A stretch of DNA of 22,229 nucleotides, taken from positions 1 through 22,229 of the forward strand of contig CAMLCH010000039.1 in NCBI GenBank assembly GCA_946478525.1. The letters are read 5' to 3'. Below the pieces are notes generated by a model, which was not told the DNA's origin, ran no database searches, and worked only from the letters and a program-made list of their open reading frames with translations. Positions 1-7,065 of this stretch are shown in pieces (position 1 is the first letter of the stretch; every line of letters begins with the position of its first letter). The stretch comes from Snodgrassella alvi_G. GTDB taxonomy: Bacteria > Pseudomonadota > Gammaproteobacteria > Burkholderiales > Neisseriaceae. Position numbers and translations under genes: made by a program.

Positions 1-51
1 AGATCTACACTATCCTCTTCGTCGGCAGCGTCAGATGTGTATAAGAGACAG
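1..51 (+). other. Illumina Nextera adapter left on contig end
   Basis: This is not biological sequence. Bases 1-10 are the end of the P5 flow-cell oligo (AGATCTACAC), bases 11-18 an 8-base index (TATCCTCT), bases 19-32 the Nextera read-1 stem (TCGTCGGCAGCGTC) and bases 33-51 the Tn5 mosaic end (AGATGTGTATAAGAGACAG). Genomic sequence starts at base 52. The adapter shows that this is a physical contig end from a tagmentation library that was not fully trimmed. Confidence 0.98.
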
Positions 52-87
52 TTGGATAACTGAATAAACTCAAAATCATTTATTTAA

Positions 88-246
88 AAAACTCGTAATA
101 CGGAATATTGGATCAGAGAGGGTATAGCAGATGCAGATGCTTTATTTTCAACTATACCATCCAAAAGAATAAAAAAAACGAAAATAAATATGCCATTTTA
201 TATACCTGTTTTTGTAAAGAGAGACATTATCGTTACGGGAAAATAG
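88..246 (+). pseudogene. Possible C-terminal fragment of an unidentified protein
   Basis: An open frame with protein-like composition runs from just after a TAA (85-87) to a TAG (244-246). It reads through motifs such as EYWIREGIADADALF and PFYIPVFVKRDII. The frame has no ATG before position 190 and no ribosome binding site, so if it was ever coded it is the tail end of a broken gene. I do not recognise the family. The stretch may equally be chance; the low stop density in an AT-rich region is the only support. Confidence 0.2.
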
Positions 247-678
247 CAAAATTTAAGTTGCGACAATAATCAGATATGATAAATCTGATATCACTTTGAC
301 GAAACAATTGAATGTGTGGGGCAGGTGTTGAGGCCAATATATCATTAATTCGTCATTGTATTTTTAAAATTCATCGTTTCTTATTTCATTTCAAATAGCT
401 AAAAACAAATTAATTTAAAGCTGAATTTTACGAAAGAAATAAATAAAACAAATTTTTATGATTTTTATATTCCAGCTACAGAACTAATGCTACGATCGTT
501 AAAAATGAAGATAAAAGGAAATGTGTACATAAATAAAATTATATTTAATTAATAATATATATATATTAATATTAAATACATTAATGTTAAGATATCAGTT
601 ATTCTTGGTGTAAGTTAAGCATTTATCGCGACGAAAAACGCTGAATTTTATGTAGAGTTATTTTAAGAGATTAATGAT
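247..678. other. AT-rich intergenic region, nothing recognised
   Basis: About 430 bases of very AT-rich DNA, including an alternating TA run near 551-567 (AATAATATATATATATTAAT). I see no gene, RNA gene or convincing terminator. The promoter for the exported protein starting at 679 must lie near its 3' end, but no clear -35/-10 pair stands out. Confidence 0.5.
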
Positions 679-1068
679 ATGAGAAAAATTATTCTATCTG
701 GTTTAATAAGTTTGACAATCAGTACACCAGCTTTGGCGCATGATTTCGACTGGACACAAATCGCTCATACGGAAGATGGATATGTATTATACGCAGATAA
801 TAATTTTACCGAGGATCAGGATTTTACCTGGGTGATCGTTAAAGAACCTAAATCATTTCATACGCCTGAAAATAACAATGCTGATGCTACCATGATGAAA
901 GTTTTTCTAAATTGTGATAAAAATCTTATCAGATTGACTAATATAGCTTATTTGAAAAATAACCAAATTATTGAAACTGACGAAGAGGCGGAGCAAAAAG
1001 CTTATAAAAAAATTCAGACTGGAACATTTTATGAAATGATCGCTAGTTGGTTTTGTTCTCGTGGATGA
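679..1068 (+). CDS. Exported surface-adhesin E-like protein
   Basis: A 129-residue protein with a clear Sec signal peptide: MRKI, then a hydrophobic core, then a cleavage site after ALA near residue 20. The mature part begins HDFDWTQIAHTEDGYVLYAD. It has a central Cys in a KVFLNCDKN segment and a second Cys near the C-terminus (SWFC), so one disulfide is possible. The W..I....G..YYAD start, the two cysteines and the size fit the surface-adhesin protein E family (Haemophilus protein E type), which includes many uncharacterised periplasmic or outer-membrane proteins. AAGAGA lies upstream of the ATG. It stands alone and points toward the repressor gene, with a shared terminator between them. It could be host flank or element cargo. 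The family call is a pattern match by eye. Confidence 0.6.
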   Translation: MRKIILSGLISLTISTPALAHDFDWTQIAHTEDGYVLYADNNFTEDQDFTWVIVKEPKSFHTPENNNADATMMKVFLNCDKNLIRLTNIAYLKNNQIIETDEEAEQKAYKKIQTGTFYEMIASWFCSRG

Positions 1069-1281
1069 TTTTGTTATTTGAATTGATTGTAATCATGCTT
1101 TTAATCTTTTTAAATTAATGTTGTGTTATCAATTAATAGGGATATATTGATTAGATGAATATATCTGCACTGTTTATCGTTGGTAGATATTAAATAGATA
1201 ATAAATCTTATATTGCTGTTAGCGTTTATTTTATTATCTGAACATCAAGTTATTTTAACAAAATATTTTGTTAGTAAGAAT

Positions 1282-1313
1282 AAATAGCCACAAAGAAAGT
1301 TGTGGCTATTTTT
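1282..1313. terminator. Strong bidirectional intrinsic terminator
   Basis: A perfect 12-bp stem pairs AAATAGCCACAA (1282-1293) with TTGTGGCTATTT (1300-1311) around the loop AGAAAG. A-rich sequence lies on one side and T-rich on the other, so it can work in both directions. It sits between the rightward exported protein (ends 1068) and the leftward repressor (ends 1346), as expected for a shared convergent terminator. Confidence 0.9.
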
Positions 1314-1345
1314 GTGATAATGCAGCCTCGTGTTGACACCGATGG

Positions 1346-2065
1346 TTAAGTTAATACTGACCACCAGAATACTCGCCCGATAATATTGATTTCTTCCATA
1401 TTTGCTTCTTCATCGGCATATTCCAAAGAATTAAAACTTTGTATCAGAATTTTATTTCCGGGTCTCTTTTTGAGAATTTTAATGCGCAATAAACCATCGT
1501 GATTAAACGCATATATTTTGCCATCTCTGATCTGGGTATCGTTAGTATTGATACCGATAGTTGTACCGTCTGGGATAACCGGATTCATGCTATCACCATC
1601 AGCAGTGACACACACTACATAGGAGGGATTAATGCTATGTTTTTTTAAGGTCGAGCGGGCAAAGCGTAGCCTGTAACCGTTGTAGTCTTCAATATTATCA
1701 GCAAATCCAGTCCCGGCTGATAAACATATTTCTTTATAAAACGGAACTTCGACTTCATCTTCACCAATAGGGGTGGAGCTATCCCAGACTTCCATAGTGC
1801 CCAGATAAACGGCATTAGACTCTGTTGATCTTGCGTGTTCCTGATCCATCCATCCAGCCGGTTTATGCATTGCTTTTTCCAGTTTCGCCGCCATGATCGC
1901 GCCAATATTTTTGGCTTTACCATTCTGTACTGGGGTGCGATTTATGATCTGATAAAGATAGCTTGGCTGTTTATAACCAGCCTTTTTGGATAATTCTGTC
2001 ACACCGCCAGCTTCAGTCACTAAAAGTTTCAGATTTTCAAGTCGGATTTCAGCAGTGGGTTTCAT
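1346..2065 (-). CDS. CI/LexA-type phage repressor with S24 peptidase domain
   Basis: A 239-residue repressor read leftward. I place the start at 2065 (MKPTAEIRLENLK); the open frame continues to 2206, but that extension is hydrophobic and AT-driven and covers the likely operator. Residues 1-70 form the helix-turn-helix DNA-binding domain (VTELSKKAGYKQPSYLYQIIN). Residues 106-239 form the LexA-like S24 domain: Ala117-Gly118 is a likely self-cleavage bond, Ser159 (DGDSMNP) the nucleophile and Lys196 (LLRIKIL) the general base. In this family RecA filaments trigger self-cleavage, so DNA damage would lift repression. It is divergent from the early region and is the apparent SOS switch for the tail cluster, in the same role as PrtR of pyocins. 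Confidence 0.92.
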   Translation of the reverse strand: MKPTAEIRLENLKLLVTEAGGVTELSKKAGYKQPSYLYQIINRTPVQNGKAKNIGAIMAAKLEKAMHKPAGWMDQEHARSTESNAVYLGTMEVWDSSTPIGEDEVEVPFYKEICLSAGTGFADNIEDYNGYRLRFARSTLKKHSINPSYVVCVTADGDSMNPVIPDGTTIGINTNDTQIRDGKIYAFNHDGLLRIKILKKRPGNKILIQSFNSLEYADEEANMEEINIIGRVFWWSVLT

Positions 2066-2085
2066 AAGAATACTCAATTTGTCGA

Positions 2086-2164
2086 TTAGATAATACTCTA
2101 CCGTAAAAAAAATATAAAAACAATTGCCAATAGATAATAAATTAGATAAAATAAACTTATCTAA
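2086..2164. promoter_or_regulatory. Operator-like repeats (TTAGATAA) beside the repressor
   Basis: Directly upstream of the repressor start is an exact inverted repeat, TTAGATAA (2142-2149) and TTATCTAA (2157-2164), separated by 7 bases. Further direct copies of the half-site occur at 2086-2093 (TTAGATAA) and near 2130 (ATAGATAA). A dyad plus extra half-sites between a repressor gene and its divergent neighbour is the usual arrangement of a CI-type operator. The background is AT-rich, so chance contributes to the single half-sites; the 8+8 dyad is the firm part. Confidence 0.55.
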
Positions 2165-2765
2165 AATAAAATATAGCACATGAAAGGTAACAAAATGTAT
2201 TGTCAATCTTTTCAGAAAGCTGTTCGCAGAAGAGAAACGGGAAGGAAAACAAAGCTAATTTGTATTTTTTTGCGCTCCCAATCATGTTTTATTGGTAATA
2301 ATGTCTTAAAGCGATTAGCTGTTTTTTATCAATTTAGAAAAGCAAAGCTAACAATAAAGTAGACAAAAGGTGATTTGTTTATCAGCAATTTTGTTATGTA
2401 AATACTTTTTTAAATTAGCCACCAGTGTTTCGTTTAGGTGCAGCGATGAGCCTTTAACAACTATATATTTGTTGTCAGCATAGAAAATAATGTTCTGCTA
2501 ACAGTAATCATCGGTTTGCCATTGAATAGATAGTTTTTGTTGACTGATTCAGAAGTAAATGACACAGGCAAATAGAGGGTAAATATTATGCTTTATGTCC
2601 GCTGATAATTGGTTTGCTAACAATCAGATAAATGATATTGGTAGTAATTAACTGCTGAAAAACAGAGTATTTAACAATTTCAGAGAATATTTATTTTAAA
2701 AATTGCGCTAAGACAATTTATCAACACGGATGCAGTTGTTAAATAAAATTTAGATAGGTGAAAAA
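2165..2765. other. Early-promoter intergenic region, no clear gene
   Basis: About 600 AT-rich bases between the repressor and the first rightward gene. A frame from 2180 to 2362 would give a basic 60-residue peptide, but it lacks a ribosome binding site and has no Cro-like helix-turn-helix, so I do not call it. A TTGACT box lies near 2539 without a matching -10. TTAGATAG occurs near 2751, next to the following gene's start. The promoter that opposes the repressor should lie here. Confidence 0.4.
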
Positions 2766-3050
2766 ATGGGTGAAGAAAATTTGGCAGAGGTTGTTGAGTT
2801 AATGGGTTCAATGGAGTCTGCCCAAGAGGATGCCTGTAAAAATTTATGGGTGATGGTGATTATTCAAGCCTTGCAAGATGCTAACGAAGCAATTTTACGT
2901 GCTGAGAATAAGCAACAAACGATTAACCGAGAAATGAAATACTTTCGAAGCCGGGATTTTCAGCTTATTTGTGCTTTGGCTGATATTTATATTAATTTGG
3001 CTTTAATTGAGGATAGATTTCGTTTACTAATAAAGCGGAACAAATTATGA
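2766..3050 (+). CDS. Small helical phage-type protein, possible regulator
   Basis: A 94-residue, mostly helical protein. The layout 'LW..VI.QAL.DA' (residues 26-40) followed by 'FRSRDFQLICALADI' (59-73) recalls a small uncharacterised protein found in many proteobacterial prophages close to regulators or terminase genes. In those, the second block reads roughly W..SRDF..VC.LAG. The start has GATAGGTG just upstream. It is the first rightward gene after the repressor, so it should be derepressed on SOS induction and is a candidate early regulator. I see no classical helix-turn-helix and cannot assign a function; the prophage resemblance is from memory. Confidence 0.6.
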   Translation: MGEENLAEVVELMGSMESAQEDACKNLWVMVIIQALQDANEAILRAENKQQTINREMKYFRSRDFQLICALADIYINLALIEDRFRLLIKRNKL

Positions 3051-3170
3051 TAAATGTATTATTTAGAAATTGGCTATTATTTGAATGAGCTCTGTTAATT
3101 TTTGTCTTATCAGTAATTAAGGCATTTCTGTAGTAGATAAAATTAATGCTAAATTATCATTTATAAAGGA

Positions 3171-3184
3171 ATTAGATAAAATAA
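3171..3184 (+). promoter_or_regulatory. Second copy of the operator-like 14-mer
   Basis: ATTAGATAAAATAA here is identical to 2141-2154 in the repressor operator region. A related GTAGATAAAAT lies 40 bases upstream. It falls between the first early gene and the late-regulator-like gene, where a second repressor-controlled promoter would be sensible. The composition is AT-rich, so this is suggestive only. Confidence 0.3.
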
Positions 3185-3339
3185 TGGCAAAATAAGACAG
3201 AAAAAATCAAATGATGTTGAGAATAAAGATTAACCAGATGATTTTGACGATCAATAATTTAATGTTCGGTTGCAGTAATTTTATGATAATTGAGTGAAAA
3301 TAACCAAATTTTCTTTTTTATCTGTTGAATGCTAATTTT

Positions 3340-3481
3340 ATGAAAGCTGATACTGATGTATTCGATGTAAATAATTATCTAAGTCAATAAATTATAGGAT
3401 TTGTCATAATTTACAGAAGCTGTTGATGATGATTTGAACAAAAATTATTTATCAATCAGAATAAATCATCAAGCAGGATAG
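3340..3481 (+). pseudogene. Possible decayed HigA/addiction-antidote remnant
   Basis: An ATG at 3340 opens a short frame (MKADTDVFDVNNYLSQ) that stops at 3388-3390. Another frame then reads EAVDDDLNKNYLSIR and stops at 3479-3481. FDV..YL followed about 11 codons later by an acidic EAVDDDL block is the N-terminal pattern of antidotes that pair with HigB/RelE-like toxins (FDxxxYL....YL..AL..GD). One stop plus one frame change would explain the break. The match is short, no helix-turn-helix remains, and no toxin gene is nearby, so this is tentative. Confidence 0.22.
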
Positions 3482-3550
3482 TTTGTTTAAATCAGAGCAA
3501 TTAAAGGCTGATCATGCTGACAGCTAATAATAATGTTAAAACGGAAAGAA

Positions 3551-3991
3551 ATGGTGAATAATATGAACCCGATTAACCCCTGCAACGATATTGATACTGC
3601 AGAAGATGTATTGAAAACCTATGAACGGGCAATGCGTGACCGAAAAAGACAGGGACATTGTTTAAGTGCTGAGTGGCGTTACAAAGCAAATAATAAAGTC
3701 ACGCCTTCAACATTTGTATTGCGCTACAGACCAGAAGTGTTGGATATGGTGAAAGAGGTTTTAAGTATTTTGGCCGCAAATGAACGAGAGATATTTGCTA
3801 TTTTGCGCGTTGAATATGCTTACACCAGTCCTTATTTTAAAAAATCTGCTCGTGCTATTACCCAGAGAAATCAACGAGCCCGTAGAAATAGTTTACGATG
3901 GTATCAAGAGGTAGAACATGCATTACAAATTTTCTGGAGCTATATGCAAAAGCATCAGAATTTTGAAAAATATTTTAAATATAGTGCTTGA
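3551..3991 (+). CDS. Late regulator candidate (Q/sigma-region-4-like)
   Basis: A 146-residue basic protein. I prefer the ATG at 3551, with GGAAAG a few bases upstream, over the ATG at 3533. The C-terminal half (about residues 68-130) runs VLSILAANEREIFAILRVEY, then SARAITQRNQRARRNSL, then RWYQEVEHALQIFW. That resembles the helix-loop-helix at the end of phage Q-type antiterminators and other region-4-like late regulators: a long helix, a YxxxxS turn, an Arg-rich recognition helix and an 'E..L' helix. Position supports this: it is the last early gene, followed by a strong -35 box and a structured leader, then the late operon. No zinc motif is visible. The role is inferred from shape and context. 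Confidence 0.5.
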   Translation: MVNNMNPINPCNDIDTAEDVLKTYERAMRDRKRQGHCLSAEWRYKANNKVTPSTFVLRYRPEVLDMVKEVLSILAANEREIFAILRVEYAYTSPYFKKSARAITQRNQRARRNSLRWYQEVEHALQIFWSYMQKHQNFEKYFKYSA

Positions 3992-4015
3992 CAGCATGAT
4001 TTTATGTTTTAAACT
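3988..4015 (+). promoter_or_regulatory. Candidate late promoter at end of regulator gene
   Basis: A perfect TTGACA (3988-3993) overlaps the stop codon of the regulator-like gene. A 16-base spacer separates it from TAAACT (4010-4015), which matches four of six -10 positions. Lambdoid phages place the late promoter PR' just after gene Q in the same way. Transcription would start near 4022 and run into the hairpin at 4061. The weak -10 makes this a candidate only. Confidence 0.4.
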
Positions 4016-4060
4016 AATATTAACAGTACAGGTATGCTTCCCTTGTAAAAGCACTTTATA

Positions 4061-4111
4061 TATTGCCTTTCTTTAGATGGCAGCTTTTTTGCATCCGCAA
4101 GAAAGGCAATA
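4061..4111. repeat. Long imperfect hairpin with 13-bp perfect arms
   Basis: TATTGCCTTTCTT (4061-4073) pairs exactly with AAGAAAGGCAATA (4099-4111). Inside, GATG (4076-4079) can pair with CATC (4092-4095), leaving a T-rich apical part. No T tract follows, so it is not a standard intrinsic terminator in the forward direction. It lies about 40 bases after the predicted late start, where a pause or antitermination structure, or a small RNA, would be plausible. Confidence 0.7.
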
Positions 4112-4633
4112 ATTATCTCGAATAAGCTAGGTCAATAAATTATCATCTGACCTACAATATAGGTAATAATTTATGAACTAAACACTATGAATATAAAGTA
4201 TTTAACCTAACTGATGTTTTTTTACTCAATAGATAGGCCGAAAGCAGGGTAGTTTTGCACAGTAAAATGGCATCTATACCTGACATGTTCTTGCAACCTA
4301 ATGTGATATTGTCTGACCAGAGAGCTTTAAATGATTAAACAGATTAAAAATCAAAGTTTAGCGGTTGATCAATTATTATTTCGCTAGTGATATTATTTGT
4401 TTTGAAAGCGTCTGGTCTAAAGCAATCTTGTATTTAAAACTATATGCGCTATAGCTGTTATGAATTAATTTGATTATTATTAGATATAATTACCGTTAAT
4501 ATTTGTAATAGTTTGATTTTATGATTGTTTAAGTCATTAAACCCAGTTAATAAAACTAACTTTACTACTAATGGTTATGAAAAATAAGCAGGCATTTTTT
4601 AAATTGCTTATTTATTAATATGAGGGAAATTTA
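4112..4633. other. AT-rich leader, no gene recognised
   Basis: About 520 bases without a supported gene. A good -10 hexamer TATAAT lies at 4485-4490, but only weak -35 sequences precede it; it could drive the YdcF-like gene that starts at 4634. Nothing else stands out. Confidence 0.4.
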
Positions 4634-5242
4634 ATGATAATCATAAAATTAATGAAATATGGTTTGGTTTTAATATTAGCTTATTTCATCATTTGTAATA
4701 TTGTTATTTATATTTTTGCGCAGCAAAAACCAGTAAAAAATGCAGATACTTTGGTAGTTCTGGGGTCGCAAGTGATTGGAAAGCCAGCTGTTGCACCACC
4801 AACCTTAGCTAATCGTCTGACGGTAGCAGCTAATTATTTACATGATAATCCTCGCACCAAGGTTGTAGTTTGTGGAGGACAAGGCGATGATGAAACAGCT
4901 TCTGAAGCCAGTGTCATGGCTGCTTACTTGATTAAGAAAGGTATTAATCCGAGTAGAATTTATTTAGAAGATAAATCAAGGCGTACTGCCCAGCAATTTG
5001 TTTATGCTAATAAGGTGTTACCATTAGGTAAAACAGTGGTGGTGAGCAGCGACTTTCATTTACTCCGCTCTGTTATGCTTGCTAAGCGTTCAGGCATTAC
5101 CAATATTTCAGCTTTACCAGCACCACTTAGTTTTAAAAATTTTGATAAATATATTGCTCTAATAAGAGAACCATTAGCAATAATTAATTCATGGCTGTTT
5201 GACCATCCATTGAGTTATGTTGATACTAAGCAAGATAAATAA
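4634..5242 (+). CDS. YdcF/SanA/ElyC-family membrane-anchored protein (DUF218)
   Basis: A 202-residue protein with one N-terminal membrane segment (about residues 7-27) and a DUF218 domain. Family blocks are visible: TLVVLGSQVIG (39-49), CGGQGDDETASEASVMAAYL (80-99), DKSRRTAQQFVYAN (113-126) and SSDFHLLRSVMLAKRSG (138-154). E. coli relatives SanA and ElyC are inner-membrane proteins linked to envelope barrier and peptidoglycan or lipid-carrier metabolism; the exact reaction is unsettled. GAGGGAA precedes the ATG. It sits alone between two long hairpins, inside what should be the late leader, and is not a known structural gene. It is probably cargo (moron-like), perhaps acting on the producer's envelope. 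Confidence 0.85.
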   Translation: MIIIKLMKYGLVLILAYFIICNIVIYIFAQQKPVKNADTLVVLGSQVIGKPAVAPPTLANRLTVAANYLHDNPRTKVVVCGGQGDDETASEASVMAAYLIKKGINPSRIYLEDKSRRTAQQFVYANKVLPLGKTVVVSSDFHLLRSVMLAKRSGITNISALPAPLSFKNFDKYIALIREPLAIINSWLFDHPLSYVDTKQDK

Positions 5243-5303
5243 ATCAATTTTGATTTTAGGTGTTGTCAATAAAATTTATAAGATAAGTATGTCGTTGATC
5301 AAT

Positions 5304-5346
5304 ACTGCCAATAGGCAAATAAGTAAATAAATTGTTTATTGGCAGT
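5304..5346. repeat. Long hairpin downstream of the YdcF-like gene
   Basis: ACTGCCAATA (5304-5313) pairs exactly with TATTGGCAGT (5337-5346). G·T and A-T pairs can extend it outward by about two more, and the loop is 23 bases. There is no T tract directly after, so termination is uncertain. With the hairpin at 4061-4111 it brackets the YdcF-like gene. Confidence 0.6.
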
Positions 5347-5567
5347 GTGTATTATGTTGTATGCCATATCTATGACAATATCCTAAGTATTGGATTTTTT
5401 TTGTACTAATCAAAAGGTAGGGCTGGGTGCTATTAGTTCATAAAAAATCTTTACGGAATCATTTACTTTTGATGCTATGCAGATTGCCGTGCTTATAAAA
5501 AGATTAATAAATTTATTTTGACTGATTAATACTGATCGCGATAAAAATTCTGCTGCTTACTATAGTC

Positions 5568-5620
5568 GGGCAGCTATATTTTTATTATTTGAAATGAATA
5601 CTGCCCTTAGGGCTATTTTT
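5568..5620 (+). promoter_or_regulatory. Possible attenuator before first neck gene
   Basis: Two pairings compete. GGGCAG (5568-5573) can pair with CTGCCC (5601-5606), or GCCC (5603-5606) can pair with GGGC (5610-5613) over a TTA loop, followed by ATTTTTT. The second is terminator-like, the first would prevent it. The structure ends right before the TGGAG ribosome binding site of the gene at 5634. The terminator stem is only 4 bp. Confidence 0.35.
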
Positions 5621-5633
5621 TGGAGCTTTGATT

Positions 5634-5903
5634 ATGTCTACTAAGAACGTTACTATAGTTTGCAAATTACCACATGGCATAATAATGCAGGTTGGTGAAA
5701 AAACACAGCAAATTAATGGCTGTAATGGGGTGGAGGATAATAATAACCTAGGTTTGACCACTGGAGTTGCAGCCGATTTCTGGCAGGCATGGTTAGTTAA
5801 TAATAAAGATCATGATATTGTTAAAAATAGGCTGATATATGCGGATACTCAAACTTTGTTAACAAAATCAAGAAGAAGAAAAAAAATCAATTCTGATAAT
5901 TAA
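5634..5903 (+). CDS. Small phage head-tail region protein
   Basis: An 89-residue protein. I use the ATG at 5634, with TGGAG 8 bases upstream, instead of a TTG two codons earlier. It begins STKNVTIVCKLPHGIIMQVG and contains 'LTTGVAADFWQAWLVNN' and 'VKNRLIYA'. This is the pattern of a short uncharacterised protein common in Mu-like and other myophages (V.V.CKLPHG.....G....NG, V...F...W......VKN..I.A). It is usually encoded between the capsid genes and the tail terminator. A basic tail (KSRRRKK) ends it. It is therefore the most head-proximal structural gene here, retained although no capsid genes are present. Function unknown. Confidence 0.65.
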   Translation: MSTKNVTIVCKLPHGIIMQVGEKTQQINGCNGVEDNNNLGLTTGVAADFWQAWLVNNKDHDIVKNRLIYADTQTLLTKSRRRKKINSDN

Positions 5904-6203
5904 TTATTATTTAGGCATGACAAGGCTCTAGTAAATATTTAAATTAACGTTTAAAGGCTGACAGTAAGATTTTAGGGTAAACATCAAATTTTAATAAAAC
6001 GTTGTCATTATATATTTGTGATTATTTTGCATGAAAATTATTTTATTAGCATGAGAAATAAGTGACATATAAAAACAGTGTAAATAAATCAATTAAGTTT
6101 ATGTTAAATGGTTTAATTTAAGCCGGAACAGTGAGGAAAGGAGGAAATGTAATCATATGCACAACCATGCAAATGGTCTGAAAAGTTTATACAGAGGTGT
6201 GTA
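5904..6203. other. Gap with no recognised gene
   Basis: Three hundred AT-rich bases between two small genes. A purine-rich AGGAAAGGAGGAAATG run (6133-6148) resembles a ribosome binding site plus ATG, but the frame closes at once (ATG TAA). This may be the start of a gene that has been lost. Confidence 0.35.
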
Positions 6204-6212
6204 TTGAGGATA

Positions 6213-6572
6213 ATGCCGAAAAATATTAATTATAACCATCACTCAAATTTATTTAAAAAGACAAAGCCATACAGAATTAATAAATGTTTTATGAATAAGA
6301 TAGCGGATAAATATTTAGCTAAATATGCAGGCAATAATATAGATAGAAATGTATTTACCATTTTCAATGCTAGTAAAAATCAACAAGACTGGTTTCAGCA
6401 GCAAATGACCTTGGTTAATTGTTATCTGACTGGCCTGATTTTTTTTTACTTTTTGCAGGATCTCAGTAGTGATCATGTTATCTGTTTCGCTGATAAAGTT
6501 CTGAAATATGTTAAAAGAATAATAAAGCCATGTTGCCGGATGATAATTTTACGACGGGAGGTGATGATATGA
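6213..6572 (+). CDS. Unrecognised protein coupled to the tail terminator gene
   Basis: A 119-residue protein if started at the ATG at 6213 (a TTG at 6204 is possible). It is basic and AT-codon rich: MPKNINYNHHSNLFKKTKPY at the start, a hydrophobic LTGLIFFYFLQDL segment in the middle and a Cys-Cys-Arg near the end. I do not recognise it. Its stop overlaps the next start as ATGATATGA, with the next ATG at 6569, so the two genes overlap by 4 bases. That is typical translational coupling and the best argument that it is real. The position matches the minor tail or neck gene that normally precedes the terminator, so it could be a divergent or eroded form of it. Confidence 0.45.
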   Translation: MPKNINYNHHSNLFKKTKPYRINKCFMNKIADKYLAKYAGNNIDRNVFTIFNASKNQQDWFQQQMTLVNCYLTGLIFFYFLQDLSSDHVICFADKVLKYVKRIIKPCCRMIILRREVMI

Positions 6573-7057
6573 CGACGATAACACATGCGGATATTTTTGC
6601 AGAAGTCCGGGCATATTTGCTCGGACTTTTTTCTTGTCCGTCACTAACCATCATACAGAACTATCGACAGGGTATGGCTTTATCCGATCAGGCTATTGTG
6701 ATGTCGATTTTGTCTGAACAGGCATTAGATGTGGCAGCAAATTACTATCAGCCAGCTACCAATAAAGTCTATGTACAGCAATCGGTAGAAATAAAGATGC
6801 TAATTGATTTTTATGGCGAAGCAGCAGCGGATCGGGCGCTTAAATTATGCAATCTATGGCAGAACGTTTACAGCACTGAGCGTTTACGTTATTGCCAGCC
6901 GCTGTATTGTTTGAATCCAAAGTTTGTTGCAGACACAAAACAATCGGAAATCACGGGGCAATACTGGCAAGTTGAACTGACGTTGCAATATAACCCTGAA
7001 TTTGAATTGGATCAGACTTATCTGGGAATGCCAGAAATTACTTTAACAAAACCATAG
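6569..7057 (+). CDS. Phage neck/tail terminator protein (LIC_12616-like)
   Basis: A 162-residue protein. The ATG at 6569 is chosen because GGGAGGTGATG lies just before it; an earlier in-frame ATG at 6530 has no such site. Sequence such as HADIFAEVRAYLLGLFSC, IIQNYRQGMALSDQAIVMSIL and the long C-terminal helix-sheet part fit the LIC_12616 family of neck terminators. In related myophages the product caps the finished tail tube and sheath and forms the joint to the head. It is 9 bases from the sheath gene, the standard order. Tailocins keep this gene because the tube still needs a cap. Confidence 0.75.
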   Translation: MTTITHADIFAEVRAYLLGLFSCPSLTIIQNYRQGMALSDQAIVMSILSEQALDVAANYYQPATNKVYVQQSVEIKMLIDFYGEAAADRALKLCNLWQNVYSTERLRYCQPLYCLNPKFVADTKQSEITGQYWQVELTLQYNPEFELDQTYLGMPEITLTKP

Positions 7058-7065
7058 GAAATATT

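Noticed and set aside
2066..2206. N-terminal extension of the repressor to 2206
   Set aside because: The added 47 residues are hydrophobic and AT-driven, cover the operator-like dyad and are not expected in this family. The start at 2065 gives a normal helix-turn-helix N-terminus.
2180..2362. Rightward 60-residue basic peptide as a Cro-like gene
   Set aside because: No ribosome binding site and no helix-turn-helix pattern; its composition looks like random AT-rich DNA.
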